Below are positions 17,022 to 25,911 of a DNA stretch of 64,000 nt, piece by piece. A program made the translations under genes and the position numbers. Source of the stretch: Bacillus_BE sp042263505 (GTDB lineage: Bacteria; Bacillota; Bacilli; Bacillales; Cytobacillaceae); assembly GCF_042263505.1 (NCBI RefSeq), contig NZ_JBHKFI010000013.1, positions 1-64,000 on the forward strand, read 5' to 3'. Under the pieces are notes generated by a model. It saw only the letters and a program-made list of their open reading frames with translations. It made no database searches and had not been told where the DNA came from. Position 1 is the stretch's first letter, and every line of letters begins with the position of its first letter.

Positions 17022-18575
17022 ATGCAAGAAGATTTGAACAAAAAAATGAATGGATCAAAGTCAGAATACCATGATAGCGATGCTGCGCACCTTGCATCGC
17101 TAGGTTATAAATCCGAATTTCGCCGCGACATGAGTCCATGGGCAAATTTTTCTCTCGGGTTCACCTACCTTTCACCAGTAGTAGGTGTTTACACATTATT
17201 TGCCTATGCTCTAGCCCAAGGCGGTCCTCCCATGATTTGGAGTTTTCTCATTGTTGGTCTTGGACAATTACTTGTCGCACTCGTTTTCAGTGAGATTGTT
17301 GCGCAATACCCTGTTGCAGGTGGAGTTTATCCATGGGCGCGAAGATTATGGGGACGTAAATGGGCATGGATGACAGGTTGGATCTACTTAGTGGCTCTGC
17401 TCGTAACGATTGCCAGTGTGGTCTACGGAGCTGGACCTTATCTCGCTCAAGTCTTGGGTTTTGAAATATCGGTGAACGCAACAATTCTTTGTGCCATCAT
17501 CATCCTTGTTCTTTCGACCATCATCAATTTTCTTGGTACAAAAGTACTCGCAGCTGCAGCAGTGATTGGGTTTACCGCTGAAATTATTGGAGCCCTTGTC
17601 GTTGGTTTTTGGTTACTGCTCACCCAAAGGCATCACAGTCTCAGTATTCTCTTTGATTCTTTTGGTGCTCAAGGAAGTCATAGCTACTTGTATGCATTTG
17701 CAGCTGCTGGATTAATTGGAATTTTTCAATATTATGGGTTTGAAGCTTGCGGTGATGTGGCTGAAGAAGTACCCAACCCAGGTGTTTTAATTCCAAAAGC
17801 CATGCGTCGAACGATTTACATCGGCGGTGCAGCCGCTACATTTGTTTGCCTTGCTTTAGTCCTATCAGTGGCTGATATCCCGGCCGTTATCGCTGGAAAG
17901 GATGTAACCCCTGTTGATACCCTGCTAAATACCGCATTTGGTTCGGTTGGTGCAAAGATTGTTCTTGGTATTGTCTTAATTTCATTCCTTTCATGTGCAA
18001 TGAGTTTACAAGCCGCCGCAAGTAGACTTGCCTATTCTTATGGACGCGATGACATGATAATCGGAAGCCGCTTATTAAAAAAGTTTTCCGTTTCTCGTCA
18101 TATCCCACCATACTCCTTACTTCTTGCCGCCATTGTCCCAGCCATAATCGTACTAGGATCTAAAGTATCGACTGATGCTCTCAACAAGATTATTAGTTTT
18201 GCCTCACTTGGCATTTATTTAGGATTCCAAATGGTTGTCCTTGCTGCACTTCGAGCAAGACTAAAAGGATGGCAGCCAAGCGGCAAGTATCAATTAGGCA
18301 AGTGGGGACTTCCTGTCAATATCGGCGCCCTTATCTACGGGATCATCGCGATGATTAACATGTGCTGGCCAAGAACACCAGATGCCCCTTGGTATGACAA
18401 CTATATCGTACTCCTATCAGGATTTGTCGTTGTTGTAATTGGGACAGTATATATGATGGTTCACCGCAGTTACGGACACAGCGAAATGCCACATAATGAC
18501 GCTATCCCAAAAAAGCCGCAGAAAGAAGCAATTTTACCTGTCACTTCAAATCAAGTGGATGCCTTAAATGATTAA
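17022..18575 (+). CDS. APC-superfamily amino acid/amine permease
   Basis: A 517-aa membrane protein with about 12 helices. The N-terminal FSLGFTYLSPVVGVY and the SEIVAQYPVAGGVYPWARRLWG stretch (cited by landmark) match APC amino acid and amine permeases of the eukaryotic-like GABA/choline transporter branch. The soluble tails are short and polar. AAGGAGG is 8 nt before ATG. It has its own sigma-54 promoter behind the operon terminator, so it is likely co-regulated and imports the N-methylated substrate. Substrate is inferred only from context. Confidence 0.9.
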   Translation: MQEDLNKKMNGSKSEYHDSDAAHLASLGYKSEFRRDMSPWANFSLGFTYLSPVVGVYTLFAYALAQGGPPMIWSFLIVGLGQLLVALVFSEIVAQYPVAGGVYPWARRLWGRKWAWMTGWIYLVALLVTIASVVYGAGPYLAQVLGFEISVNATILCAIIILVLSTIINFLGTKVLAAAAVIGFTAEIIGALVVGFWLLLTQRHHSLSILFDSFGAQGSHSYLYAFAAAGLIGIFQYYGFEACGDVAEEVPNPGVLIPKAMRRTIYIGGAAATFVCLALVLSVADIPAVIAGKDVTPVDTLLNTAFGSVGAKIVLGIVLISFLSCAMSLQAAASRLAYSYGRDDMIIGSRLLKKFSVSRHIPPYSLLLAAIVPAIIVLGSKVSTDALNKIISFASLGIYLGFQMVVLAALRARLKGWQPSGKYQLGKWGLPVNIGALIYGIIAMINMCWPRTPDAPWYDNYIVLLSGFVVVVIGTVYMMVHRSYGHSEMPHNDAIPKKPQKEAILPVTSNQVDALND

Positions 18576-18624
18576 ATCATCTAAACGCGCTAATTTTATT
18601 AAAGAGAACATCATAAAACTTGAG

Positions 18625-18679
18625 TACTTTAATGTATCGTTTTGTATACATATAAGTGATATGACGATACATTAAAGTA
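18625..18679. repeat. Perfect 16-bp inverted repeat
   Basis: TACTTTAATGTATCGT pairs exactly with ACGATACATTAAAGTA over a 23-bp loop, 50 bp after the permease stop. No T-run follows, so it is not a classic terminator. It could be an mRNA 3' stabiliser, a protein-binding site or a small mobile palindrome. Confidence 0.7.
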
Positions 18680-18781
18680 TAGGAAAAACACTCTTTAATA
18701 ATATCTGCAAACATTATTAGTTAGATGGATGTCAATTTTCAAACTTAACTGAGATAAAAGCTCGGTCAAAAATAGCACCTA

Positions 18782-18835
18782 AAAAAGGAAGTGGAGAAAA
18801 ATAAATTGTCTTTCTCTACTTCCTTTTTGTTTTCC
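18782..18835 (+). terminator. Rho-independent terminator
   Basis: Stem AAAAAGGAAGTGGAGAAA with TTTCTCTACTTCCTTTTT (one G-U), ending in a T-run. It is the likely end of the permease transcript. Between here and 19414 I see only degenerate phased TGTTCGAAT-like words at about 19041, 19093 and 19145. Confidence 0.8.
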
Positions 18836-19414
18836 CTTAATGCTACTTGATTCTATAACCTTGATCTGAATTTAAGGTAAAAATAAATCATTACATGGTT
18901 TATTTAAATTATTATTGTTACTATTTTAAAAATGCTATTTCCCTGAGGATTAGTGTTTTTTCGAACAGGGCTTGTCTTAAAATTTCACTCTATGGCTTCC
19001 GATTCTGATCTGACTTGATGTTTTTGGAAATCATCTATACTGTTCGAATAAAAGCTTGATTCGGACTCTTTCCCTCTGAATTTCTTCCAGACTGTCCGAA
19101 TGAGTTCTTATTTTGGATTCTATACCCTAGTATTTCGTTCATGTTGTCCAAATGAGACTTTAGTTCAAACATGATTATCTTTGAATTAATCTAAAGGTGT
19201 TCAAAAGGAATCTATCAAATTATTACCATGAGCAACAAGGTTTATAAAAAGAACTTATAAAAAAGATGACCCCTTTCAGCATAGGAATCATCATTTAATT
19301 GCTTAACTCATTTTTCATATTTCCTTGACTAGGCGCCAGATTAATTAAGATCTTCTCGTTAGTTATAGATATATTTCTGCTATCAATGAAAATTCCAGTT
19401 TCTTTCCCAGCTAC

Positions 19415-20047
19415 CTAATAAATAAAATAAATGTCCTCTAACACATAATTGCCATTTTTCAATTGAGTAAAACTAAATTGGACTGTAACCCTTCCAAACG
19501 CATCAAAATTTGGAGGCTGGAATTCATATGAAAAGTTAGCAAAACCCGTTCCTTTATATGTATTACTTACTTTTACTTTGGAAGTCGTCGCTAGTTTAAG
19601 CGCTTTCGAATAAGAGGCAAGTACTTTCTTCGAATTTACTTTTCGCATTCCTTTTACTTTTTGACTGTAATTATTTTTTACATACTTGCGGCCAAGCAGA
19701 TAATTACTGCTCGTTTTTTCTGCGACATGTTTGTCAACGTATGAATTAAAAGAAGTAGTTTTTCCTGTATAAAGGGAATCACCATAGATTTTTATCAACT
19801 TTGCTGCTTCTGGCTTTAATTCAGTCGTCACGGTTTTCATGCTAAATTTCTTAGGGTAGGTTAGAATCCCTTTTTTCGAAACCGTAGCTGCTTGTGTAAA
19901 GCTAGAAATTTGGGATGCTTGCGCCACTTTGTCTGTTGAAGCGCGACCCTCTGCTCCCACTCCCATGGAACCAATAAAAAGACTACATGCAATAATTATA
20001 GACATTGCCAGCCTTTTTTTTAGTATCTTAGTTCCTTGTCTTACCAT
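19415..20047 (-). CDS. Secreted hypothetical protein
   Basis: A 210-aa protein with a clear signal peptide (KKRLAMSIIIACSLFIGSMGVGAEG, landmark only, cleavage near residue 34). The mature part is lysine-rich and basic, with serine/threonine-rich stretches and a C-terminal beta-rich segment (VTVQFSFTQLKNGNYVLEDIYFIY region). No family is recognised. GGAG lies about 9 nt before the ATG. It stands alone, so its function cannot be guessed. It may bind the cell wall or act outside the cell. Confidence 0.7.
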   Translation of the reverse strand: MVRQGTKILKKRLAMSIIIACSLFIGSMGVGAEGRASTDKVAQASQISSFTQAATVSKKGILTYPKKFSMKTVTTELKPEAAKLIKIYGDSLYTGKTTSFNSYVDKHVAEKTSSNYLLGRKYVKNNYSQKVKGMRKVNSKKVLASYSKALKLATTSKVKVSNTYKGTGFANFSYEFQPPNFDAFGRVTVQFSFTQLKNGNYVLEDIYFIY

Positions 20048-20451
20048 GTGTTTTCACTCCAATCCTTCATGTAAATCAAGTAAATATTATCCAATATTCC
20101 TACACCAACTAATTTTATCACAATGTTCTTAATATTTGTTCTGCTTTTATAAAACAGGCTAAAATCCCTCTTCTTTATATCGAGTAGTTTTAAAGTTTTA
20201 TTCACATATCCAATTCAATCAAGCGATTATACAGCTAATATAAAATGATTTTGTAAATATATTAAATGGTTTCCACATATTCTTCTAAAAAGCAAAAAAT
20301 GATCCTTTCAAAATTGTTAGCGTCCAAACAAATTAGAAAGAATCATACATAACTTCTCACTATAAACAGAGAATTGTAGTAAAAGACTTAGTAGATACAG
20401 GTACTAAAATTAAATAGTTTTGCTTCGGTGTAGCCACCATTTTTTTTGACC
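20048..20451. other. Intergenic stretch without recognisable features
   Basis: A+T-rich, about 400 bp. It holds the promoter region of the secreted-protein gene and the sequence beyond the phosphate transporter stop. I see no strong hairpin or reading frame. Confidence 0.4.
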
Positions 20452-21450
20452 TTAAAAAACCAAATCTAAAAGTAAATAAATAATCCCGGATAATGCAGCA
20501 GATAAAGGAAGAGTAATTACCCAAGTAATAACGATCTGTTCGGCAGTATTCCATTTCACTCCTTTTATGCGATGGGAAGCACCAACACCCATAATAGAAG
20601 ATGAGATAACATGTGTTGTACTAACTGGAAAATGCAAAAAGGTAGCTCCAAAAATAATCATTGCGCTAGTTAAATCAGCCGCTACTCCGTTAACGGGACG
20701 AATTTTCATAATTTTTCCCCCAACGGTTTTGATAATTCTCCATCCACCGATCGTTGTCCCAAGACCCATGGCAGCGGCACAGGCAAATTGTACCCAAAGT
20801 GGGATCTCATTTGAAGATAGTTGACCGCTAGCCATCAAAGCCATCGTGATAATCCCCATTGTTTTTTGCGCATCATTTGTCCCATGTGAATAGGACTGTA
20901 TAGCTGCAGTAAATATTTGAAAAACCCGAAATCTCTTATTTGTTTTTGCTAAATTATTTTTTTTAAAGATAACTTTAAAAATACTATAAACGATATAACC
21001 AAGTACAAAGGCAACAATAGGCGAGAGAATTAGGCCTTCAATTATTTTAATAAAACCGGCATAGTTTAATGATGTAAATCCCGATGCTGCTATCGCTGCC
21101 CCCGCAATGGCACCAATAATGGCATGCGACGAACTACTCGGTATCCCTAAATACCAAGTTATTAAGTTCCATGTGATACCAGCTAAAAGAGCGGCTAAAA
21201 TAACAACTGATCCATTCGATAATTCAAATGGATTGACAATCCCCTCAGTAATGGTTTTCGCAACACCTGTAAAAGTCAAAGCACCGAGAAAGTTCATCGA
21301 TGCTGCCAACGGAATGGCATGTTTCATTTTAATGGCTTTGGTAGAGATCGCCGTTGCAATGGCATTTGCTGTATCATGGAATCCGTTAATCACATCAAAT
21401 AGCACTGCAAAAACAACTACAATAATCGTTAATAATAAAACACTATTCAT
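20452..21450 (-). CDS. PiT-family inorganic phosphate transporter
   Basis: A 332-aa membrane protein with the two PiT signatures: GFHDTANAIATA near residue 23 and SHGTNDAQKTMG near residue 190. This inverted-duplication layout moves metal-phosphate with protons or sodium. ATG at 21450 is chosen because AAGGAG lies 9 nt before it; the frame is open for another 20 codons upstream but that stretch is not membrane-like. No phosphate-uptake regulator (PhoU-like) gene sits next to it, unlike many pit loci. Confidence 0.92.
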   Translation of the reverse strand: MNSVLLLTIIVVVFAVLFDVINGFHDTANAIATAISTKAIKMKHAIPLAASMNFLGALTFTGVAKTITEGIVNPFELSNGSVVILAALLAGITWNLITWYLGIPSSSSHAIIGAIAGAAIAASGFTSLNYAGFIKIIEGLILSPIVAFVLGYIVYSIFKVIFKKNNLAKTNKRFRVFQIFTAAIQSYSHGTNDAQKTMGIITMALMASGQLSSNEIPLWVQFACAAAMGLGTTIGGWRIIKTVGGKIMKIRPVNGVAADLTSAMIIFGATFLHFPVSTTHVISSSIMGVGASHRIKGVKWNTAEQIVITWVITLPLSAALSGIIYLLLDLVF

Positions 21451-22018
21451 TTGCCAAATCTCCTTATTCATATTCAATGATGTTTCAAGCATTTTGGAGA
21501 CTTTTGACAATAGCCAGCAAAGTTTTCAAAACTTTAATAAAAAACTCTCAATGAATTGGCAGCCTTTTCAGCACAGAAGAATGCTCGTTTGAATTATCAT
21601 CAAATATCGTTACAATTTAAAACTTAATCATACCTCTAAGATGAAATCATTAAACCTGTATTTCCATTATACAACTTTTTCTACGAAGCGAGGGGACAGT
21701 TCTTTGCTTCTTAATTTTTAAACCCTGCTAAAACTATGTAATCTCTTAGAGGTATTTCCCATGAGCAGTAACATGTTAACCATTACCTATATATGCAAGA
21801 GAATAAAGCTTTTACTTCCACAATACCTGGTTGAAAATAAACCAATCCCTCCAAAAGAACATTCTTATTCGAAGCTATTTTTATTTAAAACTGACTTTGA
21901 GCCATCTTAACAAAAATTCTTTTGTTTTTTTATATTGAAAGCAGAGAACCTTCCCTCAAAAAAAGTGATCAGTCACCCATTACGTTAAAGTTGCGGGGGA
22001 ACTGACCACTATGTTCGT
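21451..22018. other. Intergenic stretch with a short dispersed repeat
   Basis: Contains one copy of the GGGACRGTTCTTTGCTTC repeat at 21683-21710 and the minus-strand terminator at 21957-22010. No gene is supported. Confidence 0.5.
21957..22010 (-). terminator. Terminator after the glycosyltransferase remnant
   Basis: Stem AGTGGTCAGT/ACTGATCACT, followed on the minus strand by TTTTTTT. It ends the minus-strand transcript coming from the 22-28 kb operon. Confidence 0.7.
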
Positions 22019-22543
22019 TTAGATATTATGTTGTCTTTTAAATTCAAAAATCTCATTAACAGTCTGCTGATATCCAGACGATTTTTGCAAGAATTCTTTC
22101 ATTTTTGTCGCAGCTTGATGGTATGTTGAATGGTTCAACACATGATCTACGGATTCATGCAGCTGGTTTGCCGTCAAGCCTGACATTTGTAATTGTATAC
22201 CAGCTTCTATTTTAGCGACTTGATTAGCAATGACCGGCTGATCCGCGCTTAGCGGGATGACAATAAGCGGAACCCCATAATATAGACCTTCGTAAACACT
22301 GTTCATACCTCCATGCGTAATAAATAATTTCGCGTATTTCAGCACCTCTGTTTGCGGAACATAATTCTTTATAATAAAGTTTTCAGGTACATCTCCCAAA
22401 TGAGAAACTCGAGTTTTTTCCCCAATCGACATGATTACAGTATGTTCCGTGTTGCCAAATGCCTTGAAACATAGCTTATAAAAGTAAAGGGATTCAACAA
22501 AACAGCTCAGGAGAGAATAAAAATCCCCAAAAGTATGTCTACT
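22019..22543 (-). pseudogene. C-terminal remnant of an MGT/UGT-family glycosyltransferase
   Basis: Only the C-terminal part of a macrolide-type glycosyltransferase (usual about 400 aa) remains. It keeps YVPQTEVL, the nucleotide-sugar motif FITHGGMNSVYEG and the PLSADQPVIANQV block. The frame stays open upstream of the first ATG to 22543 (reading DFYSLLSCFVESLYFYK then CFKAFGN, similar to the family), then a stop. The N-terminal acceptor domain is gone. It is therefore a truncated gene, probably once a later part of the neighbouring lipid operon. Confidence 0.8.
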
Positions 22544-22636
22544 CTATTAACCTCATGCCAATATAAAAATAGATTTAATTTATTAAAGTTGTTTAATAGC
22601 TGCTTAACTTGAATTTCACAGCTATTCCCCCATTTA

Positions 22637-24484
22637 TTAATCCAATTTTCTAAAAAACTGTATTTTATGGAGCAGCCCGTCAGCGATAATGATATTCCCG
22701 TTGCTGTCTATATCAAGACCTTGAGGAGAAAAGAACTGACCGTCTTCTCCGCTAAAAGAACCAAAATGCTCTAAAAATCTTCCATTCTCATCATAGACAT
22801 TCATCCTGTTATTTGAAGTGTCGGTAACATATACACGGTCTTGTTCATCAATAGCTATCCCAGTTGGCAAAAACAAATCCCCCGGTCCTTCCCCCCAATT
22901 CTCCAGCGGATCCTGGTTACCGCTTCCGTTGTTTGTTCCCCACTTAGCAATAAATTTTCCGTTATTATCAAATTTTTGAACCCGATTATTTATTCGATCC
23001 ACTACATAAACGTTGTCTTTAGAGTCAATAGCAATCTGCATAGGCTGAGAAAATTCACTATTTTCTGTCCCTGTTCCTCCCCATTCTTTCATATAAACAA
23101 AAAAGGAATTAAACTTTTGAATTCGATTATTTTCAGAGTCCGACACAAAGATATTTCCTTTACTGTCAACAGCAACCCCACAAGGAAAACGGAAATATCC
23201 GCTTAATGTTCCTAAAGAGCCGTAGGCAGCAAGAAATATCCCTGAGTTAGAGAACTTTTGTATACGATGATTTACCGAGTCTGCAACATATACATTGTCA
23301 TAGCGATCAACAGCTATTTGTCTTGGTACGAAAAATTGGCCTACAAAACTGCCATAGCCCCAAGGACCTCCAGTACCGTACATACTTCCCCACTTACTGA
23401 TCAGACTTCCGCTTGAATTGTATTTCATGATTCTGTGATTAAATGAATCAGATACAAAAATATTTCCCTTTGAATCGCTTTGAATATCAAAAGGACCTGC
23501 ATATTGTTTGTCTCCGTTTCGCCCAATGCCAATAGACATTTTATAAGAGACACTCAGACCGATCTCCTTATACACCTCAATTCGGTTATTTCCTGTATCA
23601 GTAATAAATAAATCTCCATCCTCATCCGGAAGTATCTGATTAGGATAAACTAAATTTGGAAAAATCCCTGTTGTATAAACAAACCGGTCTAAATCATCAA
23701 ATTTCATTATTCGATTATTATAGGTATCAGCTACATACAAAGCTCCAGATTTAGGATCAAAATTAATTCCTCTTGGGTGATAAAATTTATAAGGGCCTAT
23801 TCCAGGTTCAAGACCACCTATTTTCCGCTTAAAGCTGCCGTTCTGATCAAACACTTGAATCCGATTGTTGTAAGTATCAGCTACATAGACTTCCCCTTTA
23901 TTGTTAATCGCAAGGCCTTGAGGCAAAGCCAACTGTCCATTGTCTTTACCGTAGGAACCTATAGTAAGAATGTATTGGCCGTCAGAATTATATTTTTGAA
24001 TTCTGTGATTAAATTCATCTGTGATGTAATAATTATTCTGCTGATCTACAGCAATTTCTCTTGGAAATCCAAATTGATCATTCTTTGACCCTTTTGTCCC
24101 CCAACTTTTTAAATAATTGAATTGAGGATCGAACTTTTGGATTCTATAATTTCCCGTATCAGCAACCAGAATATTGCCATCTCTATCAATTGCAATGCCA
24201 AAAGGCATATTAAATTGCCCTGGGGAATTGCCGAGCGATCCATATGTCTTAAGTATTTTTCCGGAAGAATCCATTTTTATAATCCGATGATTTCCCATAT
24301 CAGCCATGTAAATATTACCGAAGCTATCTTTCGCAAGAGCTACAGGTGTTCGAAATAGATTGGCGGAATCAGGCTCATTTCCCCATGCATTCTGATAGTC
24401 ATAGGAAGCTTCTGTGTAATCGCTGTTCCACCCTAATAAAGAAAAAAGAATGAGGAGAAGTATTACTCGCTTTATTCTCATCAT
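22637..24484 (-). CDS. Secreted NHL-repeat beta-propeller protein
   Basis: A 615-aa protein with a signal peptide (RVILLLILFSLLGW, cleavage after about residue 26). I count 12 NHL-like repeats with the recurring NHRIQKF/NNRIEVY core and DxxGNIYVAD strands, enough for two six-bladed propellers. NHL propellers usually bind ligands or proteins; a few are lyases. Its ATG overlaps the KAS III stop as ATGA, with AGGAGAG ahead, so it is co-translated with a lipid enzyme. That pairing of a cytosolic enzyme with a secreted propeller is unusual. No catalytic residues are recognised. Confidence 0.88.
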   Translation of the reverse strand: MMRIKRVILLLILFSLLGWNSDYTEASYDYQNAWGNEPDSANLFRTPVALAKDSFGNIYMADMGNHRIIKMDSSGKILKTYGSLGNSPGQFNMPFGIAIDRDGNILVADTGNYRIQKFDPQFNYLKSWGTKGSKNDQFGFPREIAVDQQNNYYITDEFNHRIQKYNSDGQYILTIGSYGKDNGQLALPQGLAINNKGEVYVADTYNNRIQVFDQNGSFKRKIGGLEPGIGPYKFYHPRGINFDPKSGALYVADTYNNRIMKFDDLDRFVYTTGIFPNLVYPNQILPDEDGDLFITDTGNNRIEVYKEIGLSVSYKMSIGIGRNGDKQYAGPFDIQSDSKGNIFVSDSFNHRIMKYNSSGSLISKWGSMYGTGGPWGYGSFVGQFFVPRQIAVDRYDNVYVADSVNHRIQKFSNSGIFLAAYGSLGTLSGYFRFPCGVAVDSKGNIFVSDSENNRIQKFNSFFVYMKEWGGTGTENSEFSQPMQIAIDSKDNVYVVDRINNRVQKFDNNGKFIAKWGTNNGSGNQDPLENWGEGPGDLFLPTGIAIDEQDRVYVTDTSNNRMNVYDENGRFLEHFGSFSGEDGQFFSPQGLDIDSNGNIIIADGLLHKIQFFRKLD

Positions 24485-25494
24485 TTTTTCTCTCCTTTCC
24501 ACTTAACAACCGTAGCAGCCCAGGTGTATCCTGTTCCCGCACTGACTACCACAGCAATATCCCCTGGATTTAAGAGCCCTTGTTCTTTTGCAAAATGCAA
24601 TCCAATGCAGGGGTCAAGGGCAGACATATGTCCATGGTGATCAAGGTAAATTGCCTTTTCTTCTGAAAGTCCTAGTGATTGTAGTAGTTCCTTAAACATT
24701 GAACGTTTTGTATGCAGTGGTAATAGGAGTTTAATATCTTGAGGAGTATATCCGCTTTTATGAAGTGCTTTTCTAATAACATGGTCAAAATTGGAAATCG
24801 AAACAGGATCCAATCTTTCTTTCATCGATAATGGGTCTTTAACATCAATATAATGCAGGTGTTTTTCGACAGTTTCTGCGCAAGCAAAATGTTTGGATCC
24901 TCCAGCAGGAACCCGTACATCGTCATGAAATGAACCATCTGTCAGTATTGCACTTTCTAGTATTTCACTCTGAAAGGAATCCCTTGTTATCAATGCAGCA
25001 GCTCCTCCATCCGCAAAGTTGAACATGAACCGTGATCGCGGGTTAGAATAATCTACGATTTGCGACTCCTTGCATCCACCTACTAGAAGAATGTTTTGTA
25101 TCGATTGGTCAGATGCAATCATATCCTTTGCCACCTTTAAGGCTATCGGAAAACAAGAGCTGACATTCATCATTTCAAATGCATAGGCATTTTTTGCCCC
25201 CAATTCATGCTGTATTTTCGGTGCACTTGACCAGACATAATAATCCTTATGCGGACTTCCAAAGTAGATCACTACATCAATGGATTGTGGGTCGTAATGT
25301 TTTATTGCCTGACTTCCAGCTGCAACGGCAAGGTCTGATGCTTGCATTGACTCATCCGCAACATGCTTTTGAAATAAACCGAATTTCTCTATAATCACCT
25401 GTTCGGGTATTCCCGTCTTTAAAGCTAATTCGCTCGCTGTTTCGATTCCAGGAGGAAAAAAAGCTCCTGTCGTTTCAATACCGATTCCCATCAA
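24481..25494 (-). CDS. 3-oxoacyl-ACP synthase III-like thiolase-fold enzyme
   Basis: A 337-aa KAS III (FabH-like) protein. The nucleophile Cys is in MNVSSCFPIAL near residue 110, and the catalytic His is in LLPLHTKRS near 254. The third triad position, Asn in FabH (GNTSA), is His here (DHHGHMSALDP), a change shared by a diverged KAS III branch not involved in fatty-acid initiation. The end GTGYTWAAT is typical of that branch. It would condense acyl thioesters. Coupled by ATGA to MaoC upstream and to the NHL gene downstream. Confidence 0.88.
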   Translation of the reverse strand: MMGIGIETTGAFFPPGIETASELALKTGIPEQVIIEKFGLFQKHVADESMQASDLAVAAGSQAIKHYDPQSIDVVIYFGSPHKDYYVWSSAPKIQHELGAKNAYAFEMMNVSSCFPIALKVAKDMIASDQSIQNILLVGGCKESQIVDYSNPRSRFMFNFADGGAAALITRDSFQSEILESAILTDGSFHDDVRVPAGGSKHFACAETVEKHLHYIDVKDPLSMKERLDPVSISNFDHVIRKALHKSGYTPQDIKLLLPLHTKRSMFKELLQSLGLSEEKAIYLDHHGHMSALDPCIGLHFAKEQGLLNPGDIAVVVSAGTGYTWAATVVKWKGEKK

Positions 25495-25907
25495 ATTCCC
25501 CCTCCATCCTCAGGTACCATCATCTTAGCAGTACCCGTCAATACTATTGTCTTATCCTGATTAAAGCACTCTGTCAGCAGCGTCAGAATTCTTTTTCCCT
25601 GATCAATATCTTGAACGGTTGCTTTTGCAGTAATTGTATCACCTATAAATACTGGTGCTTTAAATCTGATGCTCTGCTCTACATAGATGGAACCTTTTCC
25701 AGGAAGATGAACACCTAAAAGCTGTGATAATAGGCTTGAGGTCAATAATCCATGAGCAATTCGCCGTTTAAATCTTGTTTTTTTGGCATATTCCTCATCA
25801 ATATGGATCGGATTGAAATCACCGCTTAATCCCGCGAACAGAACAAAGTCTGTTTCTGTAATCGTTTTGCTGCAAGAGGCTTGCTGGCCAATTCTATAAC
25901 TTTTCAC
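25491..25907 (-). CDS. MaoC-family hydratase/dehydratase
   Basis: A 138-aa single hot-dog protein of the R-specific enoyl-CoA hydratase type. The hydratase-2 motif GDFNPIHIDEEYAKKTRFKRRIAHG (landmark; catalytic Asp and His near residues 31 and 36) is intact. It would hydrate trans-2-enoyl-CoA to R-3-hydroxyacyl-CoA, or the reverse. It sits 4 bp after the acyl-CoA ligase and overlaps the KAS III gene, in line with a pathway that activates and modifies an acyl chain. Confidence 0.9.
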   Translation of the reverse strand: MKSYRIGQQASCSKTITETDFVLFAGLSGDFNPIHIDEEYAKKTRFKRRIAHGLLTSSLLSQLLGVHLPGKGSIYVEQSIRFKAPVFIGDTITAKATVQDIDQGKRILTLLTECFNQDKTIVLTGTAKMMVPEDGGGI

Positions 25908-25911
25908 CCTT

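Noticed and set aside
21107..21592. A 161-codon plus-strand frame
   Set aside because: Antisense shadow of the phosphate transporter, without a ribosome binding site.
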